Assembly: GCA_964017195.1 (NCBI GenBank)
Contig: OZ024887.1
Span: forward strand, 67,730,728 to 67,794,727
Length of the DNA stretch: 64,000 bases
Direction of reading: 5' to 3'
Source: Siderastrea radians
Taxonomy: Eukaryota; Cnidaria; Anthozoa; Scleractinia; Rhizangiidae
The notes beneath the pieces are model-generated. The model was not told the origin of the DNA. It made no database searches and saw only the letters and a program-made list of their open reading frames with translations. Each line of letters starts with the position of its first letter. The first letter of the stretch is position 1. Shown here one piece after another: positions 47,801 through 57,118 of the stretch. A program made the translations under genes and the position numbers.

Positions 47801-49491
47801 TACAAGAATTCACAGTTCGATCTCAACATATACCACCTAAATAGGGAAATACAATTTAGAAACAAAATGCATTTACCTACCACCAGTAAGCACCGGCCTA
47901 TCTACAAGTAGTTGGGTGTACAGAGATTAACTTTTTCGTTTAGTAAAAGTAAGCGAAATATGACACAACGGCCAATACTATGTTGAAAGCAACGATGCTG
48001 AATTTGCGGAAACTGATTTTTCGAAAGATGCAAATGTAAAGTTTCAAAATTCACAGTCTATTTGAATAATAACGACAGCGTGGAAATTTTCTCAAACTGA
48101 ACAAAAGCTGTTTCTAAACATATTCAGATTTAACCGAGTAATCCTTTAGGTTTTTCTATTTCTATAAATTACAAGCGTTTATAAACTCTATTACACACGT
48201 CACCAAAAAATATTAATTTATTTGCCTGATTCTCTCTTCTCGAACAGGGAATTGTATTCTGTGTCTTTCACTGTATTTTGGATGGCCAGGTAAGACGAAA
48301 ACTGACACAAACGTATTACTAAAGTATTTGCAAACGTGGCCAGCAACACTGGTCTGTTCAAGCTGAGACCTTACCTCTCTCATCTCTCGCCCTCTCCTGG
48401 CCGGTACCTTAAAAACCGAGCTAGCTTGCCAGTTAGTGGTTGATACAGCAGAACTAATGATATAAATTGGATCCCCACTTTACGAAGACCTCGTTGATCC
48501 CACTAACTCATTATTACGCCCACTATTTTGTGGCTAAAACAAAGTCTCAGTTATATTCTCATCTTAAAAATTAAAACGGCATCTTTTCAACTGTATTCGG
48601 TGATGGGTTACGAAGTACTGGTTATCGTTCGTCTTTCAATCTATGCATCTTGCCCCGGATGTATTCTCCTTTGCAGCTTCCCTGTTAATTCGATCATAAT
48701 CTTGTGGTATTGACGGGTTCAGACTGCAATGATACTATGAATCAGCTGTAGCAGAACATAACTCCTCGACTGTCAGTTTTTCCGACCGTTTATCGTGTTC
48801 ATGGAACTCGATTTCCACGTGTGTCATCCTTTGCGCCCGTCTTGAACACAAAACATGGGTACACGCAAGTCCTCCCTTGCTTGTGAAGTCATGGGTTGGC
48901 TGATTCCCAGAGAGTTGGCTGACTGGCTCGGTGTTCTGGGTGTTTAAAACTAATAACTACTTCTAAAATACGAATTACACAATTTCCAAAAAATTGCTCG
49001 TTAATTTTCTTAGGTGAGAAAGGAATTGAGTCAGAGATTCAAAACGTCACACATCAACAAGGTACGTTGAAAACTAGTCCAACTTAACCGACGCTCTTAG
49101 CCTCTAAGTGTTTAAGCTATAGTCTGTTAGTGGCAAGGTCGCAATAGTTTTGAAAGATTTTGAAATCGTGTTTTCTCTAAAACGGTCGGATTAGTAACCT
49201 TATTTGATCAACATAAGCAACATAAAAGAAGAAATAAATGGGAACTATTTGGTAAAAGCAATCATCTCTTGGTAAAAGATAACCTCATGTTGCTTTTTGT
49301 TTCAGAGCATCAGTATTCTCGGCAAACGAGGAAGGAAGGAGTATACAGTGAACAGAAATGGAGACAAAGAACTTGAGAGGAAACAAATGACCAACGAAGC
49401 AAACAAGACATTTAATGAAATAGAACGTGATAGAATGTTACAAGCTAACTCTCACCCTTCTTATATACAGTCTACACAGTCTTCGAGTTAA
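23384..49491 (+). CDS. Adhesion-type (class B) G protein-coupled receptor
   Basis: Sixteen exons: 23384-23485, 24104-24213, 25302-25481, 25806-25876, 38062-38176, 39418-39480, 42002-42156, 42969-43092, 44528-44678, 45933-46059, 46653-46710, 47059-47147, 47510-47630, 48248-48289, 49014-49061 and 49306-49491. All have GT-AG borders and every junction is in phase, giving about 580 codons to the stop. Exons 1-2 form a hormone-receptor-like domain (C...LSWPKTSLG...DCS...WTGKFTAKC...WNLKEGC). Exons 3-6 are a short GAIN-like stretch. Then come seven membrane segments and a 75-residue tail with no known motif. The usual C-x-C-x-HLT cleavage motif before the first membrane segment is absent. The fourth intron (25877-38061) is 12.2 kb and full of insertions. 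The ligand is unknown. The N-terminal exon is uncertain. Confidence 0.82.
24652..25240 (+). repeat. 590-bp (GAT)n / (GAG)n microsatellite
   Basis: Almost pure ATG/GAT triplets interrupted by GAGGAGGAG runs and single GGGGAT units. It ends about 60 bp before the acceptor of GPCR exon 3. Poly-Met and poly-Ile frames through it are artefacts. Confidence 0.97.
25567..25632 (+). pseudogene. Decayed copy of GPCR exon 2 (3' half)
   Basis: About 66 bp here match the end of GPCR exon 2 (24148-24213). The shared core is ATCTCAAAGAGGGTTG, and the alignment continues to the exon end, where a strong GTGAGT donor stands. The matching frame stays open (TWYLKEGCGREEQSILVHY). Just upstream it has stops, and the first half of the exon is not recognisable. 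It sits in the intron between exons 3 and 4, so it is most likely the relic of a local exon duplication. Confidence 0.65.
27056..27352 (-). pseudogene. Fragment of a KIAA1958/Crypton-type protein
   Basis: 98-residue open frame with PSTKYKNKWAVSIFPGWQRL, VPVFDCGGLFKDYDLHKV and MDALSLNYWLSKFVME. I recognise this as the conserved N-terminal block found in front of DUF3504-type (KIAA1958/QRICH1-like, Crypton-derived) proteins, which are very numerous in anthozoans. The frame stops right after this block with no splice donor at the end, so it looks like a truncated copy. It lies antisense inside the fourth intron of the GPCR gene. Family assignment is from memory of the motif. Confidence 0.5.
27485..27603. 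repeat. Hairpin-forming inverted repeat
   Basis: GTTTTTCATCAGGGGTTCCA on the left pairs with TGGAACCCCTGATGAAAAAC on the right, with a second small stem CGCCTTCGGCG in the loop. Non-coding; in the GPCR intron. Confidence 0.8.
28129..28181. repeat. (TTA)n microsatellite
   Basis: About 17 TTA triplets with one interruption, followed by TTTA units. Confidence 0.9.
28260..29470. repeat. Tandem segmental duplication, copy A
   Basis: A unit of about 1.2 kb repeated at 29552-30765. Both start at CGCAAAAAAACTTGGTCG and end near GCACAGCTTATATTCAGC. Each carries one minus-strand open frame of unknown function. The copies differ by substitutions and by a trinucleotide array that is present only in copy B. 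Confidence 0.85.
28775..29365 (-). CDS. Hypothetical protein, intact copy of a tandem pair
   Basis: 196-residue single open frame. I do not recognise a domain. There is no signal peptide and no clear membrane segment. The middle is rich in Arg, Ser and Glu (HWSRRDMSSSEDKSTS, MRGSGRRLPFCINTQDGNE). A Lys/Glu-rich stretch follows (NKKERKKLTLKQLQEKRPPG), and the C-terminus is acidic (LQELDDELALKLWEDFFKPL). The second copy at 30060-30653 keeps the same frame over most of its length, which argues that the frame was coding when duplicated. It lies antisense in the 12-kb GPCR intron. It may be a lineage-specific gene, or an exon carried by an undescribed repeat. The start at 29365 is the first ATG; upstream boundaries are not tested. 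Confidence 0.5.
   Translation of the reverse strand: MSPLTVRYLVTININNFHVTVDHVCTESPTALVTEQIAQHTSLKMLKRLTKIFKREERVHWSRRDMSSSEDKSTSTELMRGSGRRLPFCINTQDGNEVMVVIENKRRSPATEISEQREVASKSPNEIPHLTQNGLENKKERKKLTLKQLQEKRPPGYKQFEASLGLQELDDELALKLWEDFFKPLSSFEMLGIGSE
29725..29915. repeat. (CTACTG)n / (ACT)n microsatellite
   Basis: About 190 bp of alternating CTA and CTG triplets passing into pure CTA and then TAA. Copy A of the duplication has no array at this place, so it expanded after the duplication or was lost from A. Poly-Leu frames through it are artefacts. Confidence 0.95.
30060..30653 (-). pseudogene. Hypothetical protein, copy B with a nonsense codon
   Basis: Paralogue of 28775-29365. The frame from 30653 matches copy A (MLKRLTKIFKREER, HWSRRDISSSEEMSTTTELM, KERKKLTLKQLQEKSPPG). 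It stops at a TAG at 30159-30161, after KQFQA. Beyond the stop the same frame still encodes the expected acidic C-terminus (about 34 residues, down to 30060). So a single premature stop separates it from the full-length form. The product may be a shortened protein or nothing. Confidence 0.6.
30940..31356 (-). repeat. BEL/Pao LTR (3' LTR of the element)
   Basis: 417 bp, TG...CA ends. Next to it on the internal side is a purine-rich tract (GGGGCGGAG on the minus strand) in the usual place for plus-strand priming. Confidence 0.93.
31486..32947 (-). pseudogene. BEL/Pao pol, integrase part (out of frame)
   Basis: The open frame is clear from 32676 to 31486 and extends upstream to about 32950 in the same frame. 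It has an integrase zinc-binding type H-H-C-C region (HLHDKRGHCGYKSLIHE, then CITCRK), a catalytic core starting near AIDMFGPL with SDRGTNFVGA and a Glu further on (NGVVETLIKSV), and the C-terminal DUF5641-type region (PRNKWFRTRENVHVDDLVL). It is in a different frame from the preceding RNase H part, so a frameshift lies close to 32950. Confidence 0.85.
32948..33811 (-). pseudogene. BEL/Pao pol, RNase H / A17 region
   Basis: Same frame as the gag-RT part but separated from it by an in-frame TGA at 33812-33814. It contains the Pao RNase H-like region known as peptidase A17: VQGFCDGGEKAYGAVIFLR, IPRLELMGCL, FWVDSSTVLSWI and NPADVLTRG. It ends at a stop at 32948 after the frame is lost. Confidence 0.85.
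33812..36814 (-). pseudogene. BEL/Pao gag-protease-RT open frame
   Basis: 1000 residues in one frame. An N-terminal coiled-coil-like part is followed by a DUF1759-type gag region (about 150-330: LPVPTWDGGRRSYATWKKEF), Cys/His zinc-knuckle-like clusters (about 370-450), an aspartic protease with the DSG triad (near 520: AMLDSGSNTSLLS), and reverse transcriptase (about 750-960) with the catalytic YVDD. It ends at a TGA where homologous elements read through into the RNase H region. This stop and the later frameshift mean that the copy is unlikely to make the full polyprotein. Confidence 0.9.
36815..37123 (-). other. BEL/Pao 5' leader with short repeats
   Basis: Untranslated leader between the 5' LTR and the gag start. 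It has four variants of ATTCGGCGTAATCTT (near 36980, 37010, 37029 and 37092 on the plus strand). I could not identify the primer-binding tRNA. Confidence 0.6.
37124..37540 (-). repeat. BEL/Pao LTR (5' LTR of the element)
   Basis: 417 bp, identical to the other LTR except for one base that I could see. Confidence 0.93.
37565..37890. repeat. (GACT)n minisatellite
   Basis: Over 300 bp of GACT units with GGCT and GGCC variants, organised in a higher-order pattern (a block containing GGCTGGCCAACTGACTGGC occurs twice). It passes into GAATGAAT and then ATCAATCA repeats to about 38000. Ser-Gln-Val repeat frames through it are artefacts. Confidence 0.95.
38613..38994. repeat. 382-bp long palindrome
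   Basis: Two arms of about 185 bp are inverted copies around a short centre near 38805. Shared text includes GATTTGTATGGGAATTTATC and GAAGTGATGTCTGTGTGTTG with their complements. Each strand therefore gives nearly the same false open frame starting MYIPYEVMSVCCFLTVF. It is a foldback or MITE-type element in the GPCR intron between exons 5 and 6. Confidence 0.85.
39830..41900. mobile_element. Inverted-end transposon-like element
   Basis: The ends ATTATATAGACAAGAG (near 39928-39943) and CTCTTGTCTATATAATAT (41883-41900) are inverted. Sub-terminal blocks containing GAGCATTTCCACTTTTGGAA and its complement also match (40009-40031 and 41761-41787). A separate hairpin with arms ATTACACGG...GAATTTTATTTTC and its complement occupies 39836-39918. 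No transposase recognised in the 2 kb. Confidence 0.6.
43799..44251. mobile_element. MITE with GAAGCTTCAACAT ends
   Basis: The terminal repeats TCGAAGCTTCAACATTCCCC and GGGGGAGGATGTTGAAGCTT are inverted, with C-rich / G-rich subterminal tracts. The interior has a 96-codon open frame with no recognisable domain. It lies in the GPCR intron before exon 9. Confidence 0.75.
45570..45830 (-). mobile_element. Possible LINE/SINE 3' remnant
   Basis: On the minus strand, GACGTTTATAAATAAACCATC is followed by a short ATT run, the pattern of an L2-like 3' tail. No coding part remains. Confidence 0.35.
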
Positions 49492-50728
49492 ACATCTAGT
49501 ATCTTTTGATAAGTTGTACATTTATCAGTATAGCATAATGCCTAAAGAGAAAAAGAGAGTCATCAGTTTTAAATTATAACTCGGACCGTTTGCGAAACGT
49601 AATTTCCGATAATTGCATTGAAAGAAAATCTGCAGTGCACTTCCAAATATGGCCATTTACGTATATCGCAGGATATCTGTCATGTACGGATGACAGATAT
49701 TGAGGGCTTCCTTACCATATATGGGTATAGTGAAAATTTGTTGAATAATAAATGTCATTAACAATCGATAAAGCCTTATCCTGTTCCAAGCTTTCAGCTA
49801 ATTGGGATGGAGAAAATTGGAAAGGGAGCGCGAAAAGTAGACACGCGGGATCTGTTCCCCTCCCCCCCCCCAATTCCCCACACTTTGCGGCCCCTGTCTT
49901 TTGAAAAATATCATCAGTTTTGCCTTTCCTATAAAAACGTCTTTCAAATACTACTATAAGAAATTCACTAGAAGTGCAATAATCGATGCTTTTTGTAAGT
50001 TAGGTTAAAGTGCCTACTTGACGGAAATAATATATAACCCAATAGATGTTAAACACCCTAATGAAATTATAAGTATACATCTCTTATATCTGAGAATAAA
50101 CTTCACGAACACCAAAATTTTTGTGCAAAAAAACTTTTGTCCTACAGTGCAAAATAATTGATATTATTGCCAATATTTCGACTAGCCGGCAAACAAGAAT
50201 GAGTGGAGGGGCCCTTGAAGCAACTGTGAGTTTCAAAGTCTAAAAAGACTTAAGAGTAGAAACCAGTCTCCTCTCGTCCATCTTCTGGCCTTGTAAACGC
50301 GCATGGAGACAGCCGGAATTTCAACAGGGCTATTATATTTTCTTCCGCGGGTCGCGTTTCCCGAAAGAATGGTTTACCAAGCGAGACGAAAATTAGCTAG
50401 AGCCTGATAGCAGGGTAGAGAGACAATGAGTTATTTGGGTATTTCTTGAATACACTTATGAGCAGTTATGGATTGGGGCTCCGTTGATCGAAAGGGTAGG
50501 ATCATCTGCAAAGGTTTCTGGGTATGATGGCGTGAAAGGAGTTTGTCTATCGCTGTCATGCGTATTTTGACTCTGATAGGTGAGATGCAATTAATGTATG
50601 TTTGGTTATTGGGCACGGAAACTTGCGGGTTATTTTATAAGGTTCTTCTCACCAGCCTTGAAAAGGGGAAGAGGTTAGAAATTATTTCAACGTGTTTCAA
50701 CATTTCTGTTAGGAACATAACATAAAAC
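49492..50728. other. Downstream of the GPCR gene, no gene seen
   Basis: The 3' UTR of the receptor gene is here; ATAATAAATG near 49745 could act as its poly(A) signal. At 49781-49880 lies a dispersed repeat related to 22392-22502, ending in a poly-C tract. Confidence 0.45.
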
Positions 50729-50844
50729 CAGCCTCGTTCCCGGTCGTCCTTGGCGGCATAGCAAATGTGACGTCACCCGTCGAGCTGAACGGAAAGACTC
50801 ACGCTATCACTCGATAAGGGTGTAAAGGCCTGGGGACGAGCCTG
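50729..50844. mobile_element. 116-bp MITE with 9-bp target duplication
   Basis: The ends CAGCCTCGTTCCCGG and CCTGGGGACGAGCCTG are inverted. The direct repeat ACATAAAAC flanks it at 50720-50728 and 50845-50853. A related degraded copy is near 9657-9740. Confidence 0.75.
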
Positions 50845-50853
50845 ACATAAAAC

Positions 50854-51589
50854 ATAAGCTGAAGGAGTATGCCAAAAATACCGTATTTTTTTTCTCGTGG
50901 CAAAAGCATCCGTGTAGTTTAATAAAAGAAAAAAAAATCACCTCTATATATCATTCGGCTAGCGTTTTTTCGTCCAAAGTTAAGAAAAGGAGTGTCCCAC
51001 GACATAATAAAAATGAGCGCTGCCTATTTGATCAAGGTTTCTCAATTTGATCTGTACAACGAGATGCATGATGGCCTTGCAGGCATAGCATAAATCTGGC
51101 AATTACATAACTCTGAAATTCACTCAACGATACTCTCTTGGCGGCGCAGTCGAAAGCGACAAGTCATCTGTTTTATGCCTATATCAATAAAGGGTTTTTT
51201 TACGTAACCACATTGCAAAAATTTAGTGGGAGAGCCATTTTTGTGGACCTTAATAAGCCAGCTTCGTTTACATGATTGGTCGAGAAAATGAGCGGATCTT
51301 GACCCACGTCTGGTCCAGAGAAAAATAATTTAAAGCAAATTCAATAATGTTGCTTCTGTCGGTGAATAATGGTTTTTGACTTTTTTATCCTTACACCTAC
51401 ATTTTCAAAAAAAAGTTAAATATTCAATTTTTACGCCTTTTTTTAGGATTTAAATTCTTATTTCAAATTTATATTTTGCTTTTTCTTTTATGGATCCCCC
51501 ACTGACAACAGTTTTTTTTTTTTTTAATGAAGGAGCTACCCTAATAAATGTCGATGAGTTTCAACACACTCACGTAATTATGTTGTTTT
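50854..51589. other. Intergenic, AT-rich
   Basis: Nothing recognised apart from A and T homopolymer runs. Confidence 0.4.
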
Positions 51590-53150
51590 TTCGTCGACAG
51601 ACATCACAGGTCGACCAAGCTCACTTTGAGAGGAGCGCATATATTAATCTGTTCCTTTCTACATATATTATGAGTTGGCAAAATATAAAAGTTTGTATGA
51701 AAAATGCAACTAAGACGCTTTAAATGCCATAAATGCGAATTAATTCATAATATAAATGGTTCATCTTGTTTCTGTGTTGAATTAATTGCTATTTAATGGC
51801 CTTATAGGGTGATTGGAAGAGGTTTAAGCGAGAATAAGCGTCCTTGATTATTTGCACGTAACACTTCATAAGCGAGGCGAAAGGTAACACAGTGTAAGCC
51901 GACACGTGACCGATTCAAAGTTATTTATTTGCTGTAAATCTCGAATTTTGGCACCTCTCTCCAAAATTCTTCAAGACACCAACAGCTCTTTATCGTAACA
52001 AAAAAAACATACCAAAAAGTCCAACATTCGCGTCCTTTTCCTTATCAAAATCGCAATTTTCAATCTCCCCACCATATCGAACTATCCGTGTGACGAACTG
52101 TTCGCGAATGCAATTCAAATTTCTGATCTCTTTTCATTGGAAGACTTGCACAATAGGCGCTCAGGACAAAAATATCCCGTGTATGGGAGGTGTACTTGAC
52201 AAATTACATGCACAATTTGAAAGTTGCACGCGAAGCGTGGTCGAAGCGGTCGATTACTTTTACGGTTAAAAGTAAAAAAAAGCCTTGCTGATTATTCCGG
52301 AAAAAAAATAAAAATTATACGTGCTACACATAGTGACATTTCGAATGTCGACCTTCAATACTATCAGAGGGTGTGAAAAATACCTCTTTTTAGCTTTTTC
52401 GTGTTCAAGATAAAATTATAAAAGTAAACTTATTTGTGCGGTTTTTCCCGGTAACGCCTTGACGCTAAAACTGGCGTAAATCACAAGTTCTGCATTTTGC
52501 ACGCTTCACGTTCGATTTTTAAACTTCGCACGTAATTTATCAAATACACCTCCCATACACGGGATATTCTTGTCCTGAAGGCCTATTGTGCAAGTCTTCC
52601 AATGAAAAGAGATCAGAAATTTGCATTCGCGAACAGTTCGTCACACGGATGGTTCGATAAGGTGGAGAGATTGAAAATTGCGATTTTGATAAGGAAAAGG
52701 ACGCGAATGTTTGACTTTTTGGTGTGTCTTTTTTTTGTTACGATATAAAGCTATTGGTGTCTTGAAGAATTTTGGAGAGAGGTGCGATATTCGAGATTTA
52801 CAGCAAATAAATAACTTTGAATCGGTCACGTGACGGCTTACACTGTGTTACCTTTCGCTTTGCTTATTGAGTGTTACGTGCAAATAATCAAGGACGGTTA
52901 ACTTATTCTCGCTCAAAACGCTTCAAATCACCCCAAAAGGCCATAAAACAGCAATTAATACAACACAGAAACAAGGTGAACTATTTATATTATGAATTAA
53001 TTCGCATTTATTGCATTTAAAGCGTCTTAGTTGCATTTTCCATACAAACTCTTATATTTTGCCGACTCATAATACATGCAAAAAAAAGAACAGGCTTATA
53101 CCTCTCATAGTCACCTTGGGCTACCTGTGCAGACATATCTCTGAACACGG
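51590..53150. repeat. 1.55-kb long inverted repeat
   Basis: Two arms of about 700 bp are imperfect inverted copies around a centre near 52370. Matching pairs include GTAACACAGTGTAAGCCG (about 51886) with CGGCTTACACTGTGTTACC (52834), CCCGTGTATGGGAGGTGTA (52178) with TACACCTCCCATACACGGG (52544), and GAATTAATTCATAATATAAA (51738) with its complement near 52985. Many substitutions separate the arms, so it is old. No open frame of note. Confidence 0.85.
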
Positions 53151-53159
53151 CGTTTTAAT

Positions 53160-55349
53160 TCGGAAATTCCTATTACAATTTGGAGTCGTTTAAATATCTT
53201 AGAAGTGCTGCCTCGATTAACCTTTGGTCACTTGCTTATCTACCGGCATTGATCAATCACAGCTAAAATGGTTCTGACGACTGATGTTTTACCGTTTTTA
53301 ATTTCGATATGAAAACTAATAATTTCTTTGCTTCGGGAACTCTTTATTACGAGGCAAAAAGCACTGAAGCCGATTTAATGAACACACTGCTTTTTAGTAA
53401 AATATCAAAAAGCGACGTTTGTTGTTTGTAATACGTCTATACTCCATTAGTTCCGAAGTGGGGATCATATGATATCTTACAATTAAATTGCGATATTCCT
53501 TTAAATTAGGCATAAATTTTCCTGCCTCTGATATCAACCCAGAACATTTTAAGTAAAGAATATTTTAAAAGTTAAATTATAGTATACCATGCTCGCTATA
53601 TTTCCTTTTCCCGTTTTCACAAAAAAGCAAAAAAACAAACGCAAAAAAATTACTTACGCAAGTGCCGCGAAAATGACGAATAACCAGTGTGCCGGTGTTA
53701 CAATCCATTAACTCATGGCCATGTTCTTTTTATTGATGTTATTTCCTTATCAAGCAAATCATTACCTTTAAACACACAATATTCCACGATTAAAACACTT
53801 GTCTAGGCAGCAAAATTCAAATCCAAAGAGGCTGGGTATTTTTCCGAAATATGCCAAACTTTCAGCTCTCAATCTAAAGATCGCAATTATACCAATTGAA
53901 ACAAACATTTAACCAAATATGACCCACAACGATAAAGTCAACACTGGTGTGAAATACAATTGTTTCAAAAATACACCTGCAGATGTAAATACAGAGGTTT
54001 GACAAAAAAGGCTTTCCGGCAATACTGGCGAGTACGTAACGTAAAGAAAACGAAAATTCATCAAATATGCCTCGATCTGATCTTTACAACAAGTGACTGG
54101 ATTACATTCTTTTGTATTTCACTCAGTTGGAGGTGGAAATAACTGCGAAAATTAACAAAAGCAACACAGTTTGTCGCTATGATCACTGTTTGTGTGGAAC
54201 GTTTTCTGCGAATTTTATCATTTATGTTGTGGTTTTTTGGAGGTAAGATAGGATTTTTGTCTGGCAAAAGGAAGCCGTCCAAACTTTTCTGACTTAATCT
54301 ATTTGCCAATTTCACTATAATTGTTATTTTCCTATATTTTTTTACCATTTCAGAATTCTGTGATTTCCATATCAGGACTAGGAGGTAGTGTTTAATTCTT
54401 AGTATATTAGATTTTCTAAAATTGATTACATAACAGTTCCCTGCAAATATCATACAGTCACAGATATAAATTCAATTTGAACTCCACTGCTTCATATTGG
54501 GAAATCAGAATGTTACGCGGGACTGCACGGTATTAATCAAGACGTCTATTAAAAGGAAACAACAGCAAGTCCAATTAGTGTTTAAGAAGCGTAAGGGGCC
54601 ATTGATATCTTGAATTTATGCAGCGATGTGGTTAAAGAATCTTTGCTTGCGCAACTGACTCAAAAATTCTTCGAACAGAATGGACGTTTAGAATCCTCGT
54701 TTTAAGTTAATAGCCATATAAGGATTGGCTGTCGTTTTCCATTGTAATAAAAACTTCTACATATATTTCATTGGTGAAGATGTTTTTGAAGAAACAAATT
54801 GAAGAAATACTCTTATTTCGCAGTTTTTGATTTGTTTCAGTATCATGAATAAAACCATTGACGTTAGTGAGATATTTTCCTCTATTTGTTTTGTACCATA
54901 AAATTTATTGCTTTTGTCATGTTTTGTGTTTTAAGTTTGACTTCAAAAACATCAAACTATTTGTCAAAGAAGGACTGGATACACAAAATTATTGTAGGAC
55001 ATTTTGCTGTGGTTTGGTGAGACCGTATGATACAAAACAAAGCGCAATTTTCTTGTCACAAATATCAGTATAAATTGAAAAGTAAACATACTTTTTGTAG
55101 TGTGAAGACTTTAGCTCAGTAACAAAGAATGTGATTTGAACAGTTTGTCAATCTTTGAGTAGACTAAGCGCTTGCTGGAAGTCTTAAAAAACAACAAATG
55201 GTATTTTATGAACACAGCTTGTAAAGGTATTGAGTTTCAGTCACGTAACACAAAACCTTGACATCTAATACACGGCTTATCATATCGTAGAGAGCTCACT
55301 ACTTGAAAACTAAAAGATTGTAGGAAACTGAAAAATTTACTGAGAAGGT
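53160..55349. other. Intergenic, no gene supported
   Basis: AT-rich, with only short shadow frames. The longest (54061-54453, minus) shows no domain and no paralogue. Confidence 0.45.
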
Positions 55350-55353
55350 ACGT

Positions 55354-55610
55354 GGTCTGAGGATGAAAATCCCGAGGTGTGAGCAGTACTTTCCTGTGGT
55401 GCTGTTTATTGTACTGTATTCTACTTTTGAGTCTGTGGGTGGAATCCTTAAGTTGACGATTCAAATGAAAGCTACTGAGCAGTACTTTCCTGTGGTGTTT
55501 TTTATTATGATCGTAAAGGGGTTCTAACTTTTCAGTCTGTGGATGAAATCCTAAAGTGTGACTATTCAAATGAAGGTGACTGATTCCTTTCCTGTGCTTC
55601 TAAATTCCTG
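55354..55610. repeat. Tandem repeat, unit about 100 bp
   Basis: Two full units (55379-55475 and 55476-55580) plus partial units at both ends. Each contains GAGCAGTACTTTCCTGTGGT, then CTGTGG(G/A)T and a closing ATTCAAATGAA. Confidence 0.8.
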
Positions 55611-55689
55611 ACTCGAAACGTACTTCAGTTTTGCTTCTGGGTGTTCTTGGAAGATAAGGGTTAAATGGATTAACAGGTTGTGATCATAG

Positions 55690-56507
55690 TTGGTTAAGTA
55701 TCGGGGTCATTGTTACAAAGTTTTCAATGAACAGAAAACTTGGAGTTCAGCAAGAGAATTCTGTCGAGCCTTGCGTGGAGATCTCGTCGTGATTCAGGAT
55801 GAAAAGACACAAAAGGTCGTTTACGAAAAACTTGCTGTTAGAAAAACTCTCTGGATAGGTCTTAGGAGGAATAATGGGTATGGAAGTAACTAGATTTTCG
55901 GACGTTTAGTTTGGACCGAAACGTTTTTAAAACAAATATTTTTAACGAATCGAATCTTTTAAATTTAAGATCAGTTTAGTGACCTTTTAATGGTTTTGAT
56001 TTTTTTGGAGTGAATTTTTCTAATATGCTGACGTTAGTTTAAGAAAAAATCTAAGACGTCCCAGATGGCGGATTCATGATGGGCTTGTTAGCAAATCAAC
56101 ATGTAATTCCCCCGACAAGTGACATAGTAATTCCATGTCACCGATCGCGATTATGAACATCTTTAGGTGTACTATATGTAAATATATATAACCTCCAAGT
56201 TTCACCGTTCTAGCTTAAACACATCCTGGAGATTCAGAGCGGTAGCGGGACCTCACCGATCCCCCCCTCCCCCCCCCCCACCTCTCTTTTAATCGTACTG
56301 TGAACATCAAGTGGTGTCTTTCTTTGGGTGGATAGGACAGACGTCAATTTTGAAAACTGGGTCAGTGGATCACCAGATAACAGGAACGAGGAGTGTGGAG
56401 AGATGACAGATTATGGATCATTTCATGGAAGGTGGAACGACAAGCGCTGCTCCTGGACGCAGCCATACATCTGCGAGCAAAGTTTGCTTGTCATTCGTGT
56501 GGCATGA
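55690..56507 (+). CDS. C-type lectin domain protein, partial
   Basis: Two exons, about 55690/55699-55877 and 56336-56507, with matching phase. Together they make one C-type lectin-like domain: YRGHCYKVFNEQKTWSSARE, WIGLRRNN, then NWVSGSPDNRNEECGEM, GRWNDKRC and YICEQ. The cysteines expected for the two disulphides are present. The calcium/sugar site reads S-P-D plus W-N-D, close to the QPD/EPN and WND motifs of sugar-binding members, so calcium-dependent binding is plausible. The frame ends at a TGA nine residues after the domain (SLLVIRVA). The 5' part, including any signal peptide, was not found. The exon 1 acceptor is weak, and a stop stands just before it in frame. It could be a short secreted lectin or a partial copy. 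Confidence 0.75.
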
Positions 56508-57118
56508 AATTTTCGTGGGATCTAATTGAATTTTCCATTGATTCGCAAAAATTTGAGCCCACGAAAGTAAACGCCCACTATAAAGTGAAAAAATCATCCG
56601 CGAAAATTTACTCCATGTGAAGAGAATATTAGGACCTTGCGCTTTGCAAAATTTCCTCAGCGCTGAATTTCACATCGGTGTACGCTGTGTATGGCATTGT
56701 AGTAGACGTTACGTGTACAGTACTTGGGGAATACACAGCAAATGTAAAAATATGTTATTCCGTAATGAAGTAAATCATTCTGTTTTTAAAGTGGGAATTA
56801 AAGGGAGTTCTACTGGTAGGTAAAGTCATAATATTTGCCGCCTTTGCAGCCTAAATTTTCGTTTGGAAGACAATGTTAAACCGCAGTGTACGCCAGGATG
56901 TTGCCCGGAGGATACACTTGTTAGGTTGCACTGTGAAGGAATTATACAGGAGCTGCAATTTGCAGCCAGTAGAATTTCTCTGTAACTCTGTGCATTTATC
57001 AACCTTAAGTTTGAAGTTACAAGTTCTCTGGAATTCCCCTGCATACAGCTGATTTTTTGGCACCAACTGCATGTATAGACAACTACATGCACTACACTGC
57101 CATTCCAGTGCAGTAAGT
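56508..57118. other. Intergenic spacer between convergent genes
   Basis: Holds the 3' ends of the C-type lectin gene (+) and of the CTDNEP1-like gene (-). No other feature seen. Confidence 0.5.

Noticed and set aside
54061..54453. 130-residue minus-strand frame
   Set aside because: No domain, no paralogue, no splice context; AT-rich chance frame.
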